The translations under genes and the position numbers were made by a program. The notes below the pieces were generated by a model, which saw only the letters and a list, made by a program, of their open reading frames with translations, had not been told where the DNA came from and searched no databases. Of a DNA stretch of 25,007 nt, positions 14,681 to 22,801 are shown in pieces (the first letter of the stretch is position 1; each line of letters opens with the position of its first letter). Source of the stretch: Clostridiales bacterium (lineage in GTDB: Bacteria; Bacillota_A; Clostridia; Christensenellales; Borkfalkiaceae); the NCBI GenBank assembly GCA_015055785.1, contig SVHQ01000009.1, forward strand, positions 1 to 25,007, written 5' to 3'.

Positions 14681-14893
14681 GGTCAAAGGGATAATCCCCT
14701 TGTGGGAGGTTGAGGGCAAAGCCCTCGCAAGAGAATTTTCCTAAAAATTAAGCAAAATGAAATTTTTCGCTATTTTATTGCCGCAAGGCAATTCTATGGA
14801 GTAATGCTCTAAAAAAGTAAAATATAAAAGCATATAGCCATGTACGCGATGAAATAAACCTGTACATGGGTAATTTTTTTTATTTTTTTAATT
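14680..14893 (+). other. Gene-free stretch with small hairpins
   Basis: Between the rsmG repeats and ricT. It holds several short perfect palindromes: GAGGGC-AAA-GCCCTC (about 14713-14727), AAGGGGATAATCCCTT-like pairing near 14690-14702, and ATTGCC-GCAA-GGCAAT (about 14777-14792). The last element is the 14838-14880 terminator. I saw no open frame that looks coding. Confidence 0.6.
14838..14880 (+). terminator. Terminator built on a copy of the CCATGTACG motif
   Basis: CCATGTAC (14838-14845) pairs perfectly with GTACATGG (14862-14869), followed on the plus strand by a run of eight T with further T-rich sequence. It would end plus-strand transcripts from rsmG; it also lies directly after the minus-strand ricT. 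Its left arm is a copy of the ATGTACG repeat. Confidence 0.6.
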
Positions 14894-15763
14894 TTATTCG
14901 GATAATTCTTCTAAATCATCGTCCTTGTCATCATTTTCAGATTGGTTATTTTTCTTAAAACGAAGTTCGTCAACGGAGAAGTCTTTATAAATCCAGCCGC
15001 CTGCTTTGTCGTCGATTTTTACTTTCGCTTGCATTTTCAGCATATTAATAGAAACGACGATGGCACGTCCGTCGGGAGAACCCACTTCCGAGCCTACCTT
15101 TGGCATCTTTTTAACAACATCGGCATAGTAATCGTTTTCATAACTAAGGCAGCACATCAATCTGCCGCAAAGACCGCTAATTTTACCAGGGTTAAGCGAC
15201 AAGCCTTGATTTTTTGCCATTTTAACGCTTACCTTTTTAAATTCGGGCATATTGCCTGCGCAACAACAAACTCTGCCGCAAGGCGCGATACCGCCGAGGT
15301 ATTTCGTTTCGTCACGCGTGCCTACTTGGCGAAGCTCGATACGGGTGTGGAATGCAGAGGCAAGATCTTTCACCAATTCACGAAAATCTACGCGGTTTGC
15401 GGAAGTGAAATAGAATAAAAGTTTATTTCCCTCAAAGGAATATTCACAGTCCACGAGTTTCATATCCAAGTTATGTGCTGCGATTTTTTCTTTACAAATC
15501 TGCATCGCTTGCGGTTTTTTTGCTTGGCATTCCTCGTAATGCGCTTTGTCTTCGGCGGTGGCGATACGAATAATCGGCTTTAAAGGAGATACGATTTCGT
15601 CGTCGCTCACCTCGCGTTCGGGGTACGCTACCCACGCGTATTCAAGGCCGCGTGAGGTTTCCACAATCACCGGCATGTTGCGTTCGTAGTTATCGCCCGC
15701 TTTCGGGGAAAAATAATACAATTTTCCGCCGTTTTTAAATTTAATGACTACTACTTTTTCCAT
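14894..15763 (-). CDS. ricT: RicT/YaaT, PSP1-domain regulator of RNase Y
   Basis: 289 residues. N-terminal VVVIKFKNGGKLYYF and the PSP1 C-terminal domain (VGTRDETKYLGGIAPCGRVCCCAGN, then GLCGRLMCCLSYE). Cys 162, 166, 167, 168, 199, 204 and 205 are the residues that carry iron-sulfur clusters in the Bacillus Ric complex (RicT with RicA and RicF), which directs RNase Y maturation of mRNA and affects sporulation and competence. An acidic tail ends the protein (NDDKDDDLEELSE). The gene follows holB with 9 bases between, the usual Firmicutes pair. Partner genes are not in the window. Confidence 0.88.
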   Translation of the reverse strand: MEKVVVIKFKNGGKLYYFSPKAGDNYERNMPVIVETSRGLEYAWVAYPEREVSDDEIVSPLKPIIRIATAEDKAHYEECQAKKPQAMQICKEKIAAHNLDMKLVDCEYSFEGNKLLFYFTSANRVDFRELVKDLASAFHTRIELRQVGTRDETKYLGGIAPCGRVCCCAGNMPEFKKVSVKMAKNQGLSLNPGKISGLCGRLMCCLSYENDYYADVVKKMPKVGSEVGSPDGRAIVVSINMLKMQAKVKIDDKAGGWIYKDFSVDELRFKKNNQSENDDKDDDLEELSE

Positions 15764-15772
15764 AATTTATCC

Positions 15773-16771
15773 TTATATGTTCTGTTTGTTTTTCGCGCGA
15801 ATGTTGGCAATACACAGTTCGATACACTGTGAAAAAACAGCGTTGAACTTCACTTGTCTTTCCGCTTCGCTTAACGCTTCTTGTGCGTAAAGCAACGCAG
15901 GAATGGTGTAAAAATCAGCCGTTTTTTTGATATTTTCCAATTCGCTTTTTAATAACAATCTATTTTGAAAAGATTTTAAGTTCGTTTGTTTGCTCGTTTT
16001 TAACAAAAGTGCGTCGCGGAAAATTAAACGCAATAAAGTCAAAAGCTCTTTTTGCTGTTTACTTTCTCCAATTTGTTTTATAAGCATGGGTAATCGCGAA
16101 TCGCTTGTCAGCGCCAAAGCAAAAGCGTTTTCCACCAACGTTTTATAATGTCCGCCTTCTGCGATGTTTTGCGCTTCACCTAAACTTCCGCTGGACGCCG
16201 CTGCGCAAAGGGAAATTGTTTGCTCGTCAAAGCGGTCTTGATAAATACGGAGTAGGCAATTTTCAATTTCTTCGACGTTAAAAGGCTGTATTTCCAATTT
16301 TTTTACACGGGAAAGCACGGTGGGCAAAACGGGAAAAACCGTAGTCGCACCCAATAAAAACACAACGTCTTTGGGCGGTTCTTCCAACAGTTTTAAAAGC
16401 TTGTTTTGCGTCTGCACGTTGGCTTCGGCAAAATCACCCAAAATAAAGATTTTTTTCTGTGTTTCTATGGGATTAAGCGTACTTTCTTCTTGAATTTTTA
16501 ACGCGTCTTCTACGGTGAGTTTTTTACCCTCGGCAGGGAAAAATAGACAATCGGAAAAATTCTCATTTTCGATAAGCGTGCAAACGCGCAAAAAACCGTT
16601 TTTATCTTGCTGAAATTCCTTTTCAAAAAAAAGCTTTGCAAACGTTTTTAACGCCGAACGAAGATTCCGCGCGTCGTTTAAAAGGAGTAGATAGGCATGC
16701 CCTAATTTATCCTCTTCGCTCTCTGTTTTGAGCAGGCGATATGCCTGTGTATTTTTAAAGAGTGTTTGCAT
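15773..16771 (-). CDS. holB: DNA polymerase III subunit delta-prime
   Basis: 332 residues. Recognised by GHAYLLLLNDARNLRSALKTF at the degenerate P-loop position (no GxxGxGKT), VQTQNKLLKLLEEPPKDVVFLLGATTVFPVLPTVLSRV, and the C-terminal all-helical domain. This is the clamp-loader subunit that does not hydrolyse ATP; the degenerate P-loop is normal. I do not see the N-terminal zinc-binding Cys group present in many homologues. It is first in a two-gene minus-strand unit with ricT, so replication and RNA-decay control share a transcript. Confidence 0.88.
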   Translation of the reverse strand: MQTLFKNTQAYRLLKTESEEDKLGHAYLLLLNDARNLRSALKTFAKLFFEKEFQQDKNGFLRVCTLIENENFSDCLFFPAEGKKLTVEDALKIQEESTLNPIETQKKIFILGDFAEANVQTQNKLLKLLEEPPKDVVFLLGATTVFPVLPTVLSRVKKLEIQPFNVEEIENCLLRIYQDRFDEQTISLCAAASSGSLGEAQNIAEGGHYKTLVENAFALALTSDSRLPMLIKQIGESKQQKELLTLLRLIFRDALLLKTSKQTNLKSFQNRLLLKSELENIKKTADFYTIPALLYAQEALSEAERQVKFNAVFSQCIELCIANIRAKNKQNI

Positions 16772-17206
16772 AAGACCTCATTTTTTGTGAATTTCGCTCA
16801 TTCCTTATAATTATAACATAAAAATGAAAAATAAGCAAGCGTTATATAAAAAATTGTGGATGTGCAATAAAGAGTTTTGTTAAATCGGAGTTTTTATTCA
16901 ATAGCGAACGAAGTCTGTATTTTATAACAAAACAAACCACCATGTACGCGTTGAGATAGAATATTTTATAAAATGAGGGCACCATGTACGTGTTGAGATA
17001 TGATAAATAGATAAAAAACAGAGAAAAACTTACAAGAGATTGCTTTTTTTACAATTCTTTGCCAGTTTTTTATCATAAAAAACGCTTTACAAGGCAAAAA
17101 AGAAATGATATAATATAATGTGTGTGCGTAAAAGCATAAAAAACAAAGAGGTAAGTACTTGTTTTTACCGTAAAATCAACGAAAAATATAAAACAAGGAG
17201 CATCTG
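16772..17206 (+). other. Gene-free stretch with two ATGTACG motif copies and the wzz promoter
   Basis: Holds two copies of CCATGTACG: ATG at 16942 (reads MYALR then stop) and ATG at 16984 (reads MYVLRYDK then stop), followed by a T-rich stretch and the promoter at 17086-17119. The leader of the next gene contains a GGTAA...TTACC hairpin near 17152-17171. No coding frame is evident. Confidence 0.55.
17086..17119 (+). promoter_or_regulatory. Sigma-A promoter for the wzz-like gene
   Basis: -35 TTTACA (17086-17091), 17-base spacer, -10 TATAAT (17109-17114), with a second overlapping TATAAT at 17114-17119. The leader to the start at 17207 is about 85 bases. Confidence 0.75.
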
Positions 17207-18169
17207 ATGGAAGAAAAAGTACAGATTGAAGAAGGCATTAGTTTACTGGACATAGTAAGACTTCTTTTTAACAAGCTTTTGATTTTGATTATGGTTGGTG
17301 TAATCAGCGGTTTTTTAGGCGGTATTGTAGCCGTTGCGAGAACGCATGATGTCAACTATTGGGGAACGACGGTCGAATTTTACGTAAACCCCTTTAAAAA
17401 CGATGATAGCGATGAAAACGTGAGTGCGGGTATTACTGGCGGTGCCGGAAGTAGCCAATACGGCGTATACGGTGCATACGGCCGTCACGTTATGGATAAC
17501 ATCATTAAATTGCTCAGTTCGGAAAGCTTTGCAGAGTTTTTGATTGACGGGGTAACGGTGGATACCGAGGACGGTGTGGAAGTTGTTTCCGCGCCGATGA
17601 AAAATATCCCTGAAAAAATCGGCTTTAACAACAAAGGCGAACGTTATATGACGAGCGAGTATAAGGGATTCCTCAAGAAAGTAGACAACGCGGTTAATTT
17701 CTCCTATTTGGAAGCAGACGCGGATATGGAAGACGCAAACAACCTTGCTCGAAGCTTCATTTACGTAAGTATTTCCGTTATCAATGACAAAGCGTTTGCA
17801 GAAGAATTGCTTGAAAGCGTGAAAAAAGTAGTGCCTTGGTACGTACAAGAAAACATGACGGTGCCTACCGATTACGACGGAACCAACTGTAAAAAGATTA
17901 CCGTCCTTGAAGAAATCACGCTTACGAACCCTGGTTATACGACGAACGAAGCGATTAAATATGCAATTTTGTTTGCGTTTGCAGCGGTTGCGGTTGCTTG
18001 TGTTGTAATTATTCTCATTGACAGATCGGATAAGAGATTGCGCGATTACGAACTTGTTATGCGTAATTTGGAAGTGCCTGTTCTCGGCGTTATTCCTACG
18101 ATTGAACCGATGATACAAAAAGCAAAAGCTGAAGCGGCAGCAAAAGCGAAAGCGGAGGAAAAGAAATGA
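17207..18169 (+). CDS. Wzz/YveK-type polysaccharide chain-length protein
   Basis: 320 residues. ISLLDIVRLLFNKLLILIMVGVISGFLGGIVA (about 10-45) contains the first membrane segment and the Wzz N-terminal motif; a second segment lies near 245-270 (AILFAFAAVAVACVVIILI), followed by LEVPVLGVIPTIEP, the cytoplasmic proline-rich motif. Between them is a long outer region of about 200 residues. Such proteins set the length of exported polysaccharides and activate the partner BY-kinase, whose gene overlaps its last 4 bases. AAGGAG precedes the start. No glycosyltransferase, flippase or polymerase genes are nearby, so the polysaccharide is unknown. A short Lys/Ala coiled tail ends it. Confidence 0.82.
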   Translation: MEEKVQIEEGISLLDIVRLLFNKLLILIMVGVISGFLGGIVAVARTHDVNYWGTTVEFYVNPFKNDDSDENVSAGITGGAGSSQYGVYGAYGRHVMDNIIKLLSSESFAEFLIDGVTVDTEDGVEVVSAPMKNIPEKIGFNNKGERYMTSEYKGFLKKVDNAVNFSYLEADADMEDANNLARSFIYVSISVINDKAFAEELLESVKKVVPWYVQENMTVPTDYDGTNCKKITVLEEITLTNPGYTTNEAIKYAILFAFAAVAVACVVIILIDRSDKRLRDYELVMRNLEVPVLGVIPTIEPMIQKAKAEAAAKAKAEEKK

Positions 18170-19011
18170 AACTTTTATCTTTAATTTCCAATCACAGATC
18201 GAAAAACCGCGTTAAAAGAGTTGCACAGAATAACAGCAAACACGCTTCGGCAAGAACAGAATACTTATTAAACGAAAAAACACCTTTCAACGTAACGGAA
18301 GCTTTCCGTAATTTAAAGGCTTCTATTTCCGTATCCGTACCTAAAAAATCGGAAGGCGTTGTTATCATGGCAACGTCTGCTTATCCCGAAGACGGTAAAA
18401 CGACGGTTACGGCAAACCTTGCGTTGATGTTCGCTTTGTCGGACGCAAAAGTAGTGCTTGTGGACGCCGATATCCGTAAAGGACGTATTGCGCGTTATTT
18501 CAAGCGTAAAAGCGCACCCGGACTTTCTGATTATTTGTCCGGTCAAGCATCGCTTGGCGACGTTGTGCACAGAACGCGTGCGAATGAAAATCTTTCGTAT
18601 ATTACGTGCGGTACGCACTCCCCTCGCCCTTATGAATTGCTTGAAAGCGAGGAAATGAAAAATTTGATAGAAGAGCTGAAGAAATATTATGATTACGTCA
18701 TCATTGATACGCCGCCGGTTCTCGTTATTTCCGATGCGTTGGCGTTGACTTCCGTGGTGGACGGAACCGTGCTTGTTTGCCGTCATCAAGTGTCCTACGT
18801 TAGCGACATTTCGCGTGCAATCAACACTCTTCGTTTCTCTAAAGCGAATATTCTTGGCGTTATCGTAAACGATTATAAAGAACCGCAAATCAGCAAATAT
18901 GGCGGATATGGTAAGAAATATTCTTACTATTCCTACAAATACGGTTATGGATATGGATACGGATACGGTTCGACAACGCCCGAACCAACAGACGAAGAAA
19001 AGAAGTCTTAA
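18166..19011 (+). CDS. BY-kinase (CpsD/YwqD/EpsB-type tyrosine kinase)
   Basis: 281 residues. P-loop-type Walker A at about 70-80 (SAYPEDGKTT, Lys78), Walker A' VVLVDADIRKG (97-105) and Walker B DYVIIDTPP (176-184). The C-terminal end (245-268) is a run of Tyr, Gly and Lys with many tyrosines, the autophosphorylation cluster of BY-kinases. The DNA for it consists of near-identical hexamers GGNTAY. It partners the Wzz-like protein encoded just upstream (ATGA overlap) and controls polysaccharide export. Unlike most such kinases it lacks a visible phosphatase gene next to it. Confidence 0.88.
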   Translation: MKLLSLISNHRSKNRVKRVAQNNSKHASARTEYLLNEKTPFNVTEAFRNLKASISVSVPKKSEGVVIMATSAYPEDGKTTVTANLALMFALSDAKVVLVDADIRKGRIARYFKRKSAPGLSDYLSGQASLGDVVHRTRANENLSYITCGTHSPRPYELLESEEMKNLIEELKKYYDYVIIDTPPVLVISDALALTSVVDGTVLVCRHQVSYVSDISRAINTLRFSKANILGVIVNDYKEPQISKYGGYGKKYSYYSYKYGYGYGYGYGSTTPEPTDEEKKS

Positions 19012-19027
19012 TTGCAGAAATTATTAT

Positions 19028-19056
19028 AAAAAGCTCTCTTTTCGAGGGCTTTTTTT
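19028..19056 (+). terminator. Terminator after the BY-kinase gene
   Basis: Stem AAAAGCTCTC / GAGGGCTTTT (one G-T pair) with a TTTTC loop, followed by more T. Ends the two-gene transcript. Confidence 0.8.
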
Positions 19057-19085
19057 ACAAGAAAGTCTTATTTTATATAATAGTT

Positions 19086-19153
19086 CGTAACCCACCAAGC
19101 CCCTATCTAAGCTATATAGAAAGATAGAAAGACAAAGTCCAGCGGAACGCTGG
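19086..19153 (-). repeat. Dispersed structured repeat, copy before lon
   Basis: On the minus strand: CCAGCG-TTC-CGCTGG, ACTTTGTCTTTCTATC, TTTCTATATAGCTTAGATAG, GGGGCTTGGTGGG. It ends 34 bases before the lon start and faces away from lon. Here CTATC pairs with GATAG around CTATATAG. The near-identity to the copy at 13238 suggests recent spread. Confidence 0.75.
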
Positions 19154-19187
19154 TTTAAAAGAGAGAAAAAACGGTTAATAATATAGT

Positions 19188-21644
19188 ATGATGGAAAACT
19201 ACACACAACAAGAAAATGAACAAATGAATAAATATCCCACCTTTCCGCTTATACCGCTCCGTGGTAAAGTGGCATTTCCGCACGCTTCCATATCCTTTGA
19301 AGCTGGCCGTGAAATGACCCTCAAAGCCATCGAACACGCATCCGCGACAAACCGCTTGGTGATGATTTGTACGCAGCGAGAAACGGAAAAGGACAAAATC
19401 GAGGCAACCGACCTCTATTCCGTAGGCTGTGTGGCAAAAATAAAACAAGTGATGCAAGTCAGCAACGGTATTGTGCGCGTACTTTGTGAGGGTATGTACC
19501 GCGCAAAGACAAAAGCTGTTTCGATAGACAACGGCTGTTTTTTCGCGCACGTGGACGAAATTAAAATTATTCACGGCGACGACGTGATGGAAGAAGCGTA
19601 TTTCAGAACCGCGAAAGAATTGCTTAAAGACGTAATTGCAACGGACGGAAAAATCACCAAAGACACCGTTTCCAAATTAGAAAAAATTACCAGCGCAGAC
19701 GAATATATCGACGTAGCTGTTTCCGCAATGCGCGTACGTTTGGAAGTGAAACAAGCGATTTTGGAAGAAGGCAAATTGATTGAACGTTTGAAATTATTCG
19801 AAAGATGCCTCAATGACGAACTGGAAATATCTAAAATCGAGAAAAAAATAGCTTCTGCTGTTCGCCAAAGCATTGATAAAAACCAAAAAGAATACTTTCT
19901 TCGTGAACAGTTAAAAGCCATTCATTCCGAGCTCGGCGACGATGGCAAGGAAGAGGACGAATACCGTCAAAAGGTGCTGGATAAAAAACTGCCCGAGGTT
20001 TTGGAAGAAAAATGCCTCAAAGAAATCAACCGTATGCGTAAAATGCAGACGACCTCTCCTGAATACAACGTCATTACAAGCTATCTCGACCAAATTCTGG
20101 AATTGCCTTGGACGGAAGAAACGGAAGATACCGAACTTCTTTCCGATTGCGTAGACGTACTCGAAGCGGACCATTACGGTCTTGAAAAAATCAAGGAACG
20201 TATCACGGAATACCTCGCCGTTTTGAAATTGACGGGTAACATGAAAGCCCCTATTTTATGTTTTGTAGGGCCTCCCGGGGTAGGTAAAACGAGTATTGCG
20301 CAGTCGATTGCGCGTGCTTTGGGTAGAAAATTTGTGCGCATGAGTCTTGGCGGCGTGAAAGATGAAGCGGAAATTCGCGGTCATCGCCGCACGTATATCG
20401 GTGCAATGCCTGGGCGTATTATGTACGGCATGAAGAACGCTGGCTCGATTAATCCCGTGTTCTTGCTCGATGAAATTGACAAAATTACGTCGGATATGCA
20501 TGGCGACCCTGCAGGCGCGCTCTTGGAAGTGCTCGATCCTGAACAAAACGTTTCTTTCCGCGATAGATATATCGAAGCCCCCTATGATTTGAGTAAAGTG
20601 CTCTTTATCACAACAGCAAATACGCTCGATACCATTCCCGGCCCCTTGCGCGACCGTATGGAAATTATACAGCTTTCGGGCTATACCATGGAAGAAAAAA
20701 CGGAAATTGCCCGTCGTTATCTTGCGCCGAAACAGTTGGCGGCAAACGGCCTCACCGATAACAACTTGGTGTTTACGGAAGAAGGCGTGCGTATGGCGAT
20801 TGAGGGTTACACACGCGAGGCAGGCGTTAGAACGTTGGAACGCGTGGTTGGTTCGCTGTGCCGTAAGGTGGCGGTGCAGTACGCGAATGATAAAAATTTA
20901 CCCTGCGTCACGATTAATGGAGAAAAGGTGAAAGAGCTTCTTGGGGCGCCTAAATTCACGATAGACGAAGGCAGAGAAACGTCGGAAATCGGCGCGGTGA
21001 CCGGTCTTGCTTGGACGGCTGTCGGCGGCACGACGTTGACGGTGGAAGCGAGCTTGATGACAGGCAAGGGCGACGTTAAATTGACGGGGAAACTCGGCGA
21101 CGTCATGAAAGAATCGGCGCAAGCGGCGCTCACGTATATCCGTGCTCATGCGGAAAAAAACGGCGTGGAAGCGGATAAATTTACCAAATACGATTTGCAT
21201 ATTCACGTACCCGAGGGCGCAACACCGAAAGACGGCCCCAGTGCAGGCGTGACGATGGCAACGGCGATTTTGTCGGTATTGACCGAAAAACCCGTGCGTT
21301 GTGACGTGGCGATGACGGGTGAAATTACGTTGCGCGGGAAAGTGTTGCCGATTGGCGGTTTAAAAGAAAAATCCCTTGCGGCAAGACGCGTGGGAATAAA
21401 AACCGTCATCATGCCCTATGGAAACGAGCGTGAAATTGCGGAATTGCCTGCGGTTTTGCGTGAAGAAATCACCTTTGTACCCGTAAAAGAAATAGACGAA
21501 GTGTTCGACGTGGTATTTCGTTTAAGCGATGCGCATTTTGAGGATAAAAAACCTTTAAAACCCCGCAAAAAACGTATACCGAAAACGCAACCTTTGCCCG
21601 TGGTTCCGCAAACGCCCATCGACCGTGACGGCGTGAGATGTTAA
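19188..21644 (+). CDS. lon: ATP-dependent protease Lon (LonA)
   Basis: 818 residues, typical. N-terminal substrate-binding domain beginning FPLIPLRGKVAFPHASI; AAA+ domain with Walker A GPPGVGKTS (about 361-369) and Walker B VFLLDEIDK; C-terminal serine-lysine protease with catalytic Ser685 in DGPSAG and Lys726 in GGLKEK. Lon degrades misfolded and regulatory proteins in the cytoplasm. The first 12 or so residues (MMENYTQQENEQ) are a short extension; MNKYPTF at 19224 is an alternative start, and no good ribosome binding site distinguishes them. It precedes engB by 36 bases, the usual Firmicutes lon-ysxC pair. No CIRCE or CtsR site was seen upstream. Confidence 0.96.
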   Translation: MMENYTQQENEQMNKYPTFPLIPLRGKVAFPHASISFEAGREMTLKAIEHASATNRLVMICTQRETEKDKIEATDLYSVGCVAKIKQVMQVSNGIVRVLCEGMYRAKTKAVSIDNGCFFAHVDEIKIIHGDDVMEEAYFRTAKELLKDVIATDGKITKDTVSKLEKITSADEYIDVAVSAMRVRLEVKQAILEEGKLIERLKLFERCLNDELEISKIEKKIASAVRQSIDKNQKEYFLREQLKAIHSELGDDGKEEDEYRQKVLDKKLPEVLEEKCLKEINRMRKMQTTSPEYNVITSYLDQILELPWTEETEDTELLSDCVDVLEADHYGLEKIKERITEYLAVLKLTGNMKAPILCFVGPPGVGKTSIAQSIARALGRKFVRMSLGGVKDEAEIRGHRRTYIGAMPGRIMYGMKNAGSINPVFLLDEIDKITSDMHGDPAGALLEVLDPEQNVSFRDRYIEAPYDLSKVLFITTANTLDTIPGPLRDRMEIIQLSGYTMEEKTEIARRYLAPKQLAANGLTDNNLVFTEEGVRMAIEGYTREAGVRTLERVVGSLCRKVAVQYANDKNLPCVTINGEKVKELLGAPKFTIDEGRETSEIGAVTGLAWTAVGGTTLTVEASLMTGKGDVKLTGKLGDVMKESAQAALTYIRAHAEKNGVEADKFTKYDLHIHVPEGATPKDGPSAGVTMATAILSVLTEKPVRCDVAMTGEITLRGKVLPIGGLKEKSLAARRVGIKTVIMPYGNEREIAELPAVLREEITFVPVKEIDEVFDVVFRLSDAHFEDKKPLKPRKKRIPKTQPLPVVPQTPIDRDGVRC

Positions 21645-21686
21645 GAAAAAAAGAGAAGTAACAAAGACCTTTCTTGAGGTGTGGAT

Positions 21687-22448
21687 ATGCAACAGAAGAA
21701 AAGCAAGAAAAAGCAAAATGGGCATACCATGTACGCGGTGAAATATGAAAGGAAACCGAAAGAGGGTGGGCTGGTATGCGATGAAAATAACGCGTCTTGT
21801 CAACCCGCTTTGGTTGTTAAAAACGCAGAATTTATCACGTCTGCGGCGCGTGCAGACCAGTTTATTACGCCAGATAAACCCATGATTGCCGTTTGCGGAA
21901 AATCTAACGTAGGCAAAAGTTCCTTTATTAATATGCTTGCGAATCGAAAAAAACTGGCAAAAACGAGTAGTGAACCGGGGCGAACAAGACTCGTCAATTA
22001 TTTTGATTTTGGGGAATTTGTTTTGGCGGATTTGCCGGGGTATGGTTTTGCGCGAGTTTCCAAAGGCGAAAAGGAAAAATGGGCAAAAACGCTGAATGCT
22101 TTTTTTGCGGATAAGGAAAAAATTTCGCACGTGTTCATGCTGGTGGATTCCCGTCACGACCCCACCGAGGACGACGTGCAGATGTTGGAATTTTTAAATT
22201 TTAACATACTCCCCTTTACCATTGTTTTGACGAAAGCAGATAAACTTTCCAAAATGAAATTGAAAGAACATATTCGCGCGATTGCCGCCGATTTGTATTT
22301 AGGTGAAAGCAATCTTTTGGCGACGAGTTCGGAAACGGGATATGGAAAAAATGACGTATTGGCGAAGATAAAATCGGTGATAGACAATGCAAATTTAGTA
22401 CGTGAGAACGCTGAAAATGCGGAAACCGCAGAAGAAATAGTTGAATAA
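21687..22448 (+). CDS. engB: Ribosome-assembly GTPase EngB (YsxC/YihA)
   Basis: 253 residues from ATG 21687, chosen because GAGG lies 7 bases upstream; GTG 21681 is in frame but too close to that site. G1 GKSNVGKSS (71-79), G3 DLPGYG (115-120), G4 TKAD (182-185) are all intact. EngB is about 190-200 residues in most bacteria, so residues 1-45 are an extra Lys-rich start. Inside it lies MYAVKYERK, encoded by a copy of the CCATGTACG motif (ATG 21729). EngB acts in late assembly of the 50S subunit. It likely shares lon's transcript and is followed by a terminator. The C-terminal 20 residues are acidic. Confidence 0.9.
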   Translation: MQQKKSKKKQNGHTMYAVKYERKPKEGGLVCDENNASCQPALVVKNAEFITSAARADQFITPDKPMIAVCGKSNVGKSSFINMLANRKKLAKTSSEPGRTRLVNYFDFGEFVLADLPGYGFARVSKGEKEKWAKTLNAFFADKEKISHVFMLVDSRHDPTEDDVQMLEFLNFNILPFTIVLTKADKLSKMKLKEHIRAIAADLYLGESNLLATSSETGYGKNDVLAKIKSVIDNANLVRENAENAETAEEIVE

Positions 22449-22452
22449 AAAC

Positions 22453-22482
22453 AAAAGGAAGGCGTGAAAACCTTCCTTTTTT
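22453..22482 (+). terminator. Terminator after engB
   Basis: AAAAGGAAGG / CCTTCCTTTT, a perfect 10-pair stem with an 8-base loop, followed by TT. Ends the lon-engB transcript. Confidence 0.85.
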
Positions 22483-22534
22483 ATGATAAATAGTTAAAAA
22501 TGAAAATAACATGAATTAATGCTTTCTTTTTTAC

Positions 22535-22600
22535 GAGATTGCCACACTTCACTTCGTTTCGTTTGGCTTCGCCAAATAGCAAGCTGAACGCAATGACAAT
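22535..22600. repeat. Palindromic intergenic element (ATTGCC...GCAATGAC type)
   Basis: GAGATTGCCACAC at the left and AACGCAATGACAATG at the right are inverted relative to each other, flanking a perfect hairpin TTTGGC-TTC-GCCAAA. The same TTC loop occurs in the main repeat family, though the body is unrelated. Looks like a REP-like or small mobile palindrome. Confidence 0.5.
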
Positions 22601-22619
22601 GTGAAATATTTTTTCTTCA

Positions 22620-22801
22620 CAGTCTGCTACCGACCAAGCATTTATCCAAGCAATTTAGAAAGATAAAAAGATGAAACACCCTAAGGGTGCGGAACACAGA
22701 TAAAATAAAAAGTCCTCTTATTTACGAAAGCCCATCACCGATCAAGCACTTATCTAAGCTATATAGAAAGATGGAAAGACGAGGTCCAGCGGAACGCTGG
22801 T
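22620..22801 (-). repeat. Dispersed structured repeat, tandem pair after the 22.8 kb gene
   Basis: On the minus strand, the first copy (22713-22801) starts right at the stop codon of the gene at 22802 with CCAGCG-TTC-CGCTGG, then the body and the tail GGTGATGGGCTTTCGTAAATAA. The second (22620-22689) has a different hairpin, CACCC-TTA-GGGTG (palindromic), then TTTATCTTTCTAAATTGC and GCTTGGTCGGTAGCAGAC. The tandem arrangement and stop-codon placement match those after rsmG and gerAC. Confidence 0.72.

Noticed and set aside
17315..18118. 267-residue minus-strand frame opposite the Wzz-like gene
   Set aside because: Antisense shadow with no family resemblance; the plus-strand gene has promoter, ribosome binding site and family motifs.
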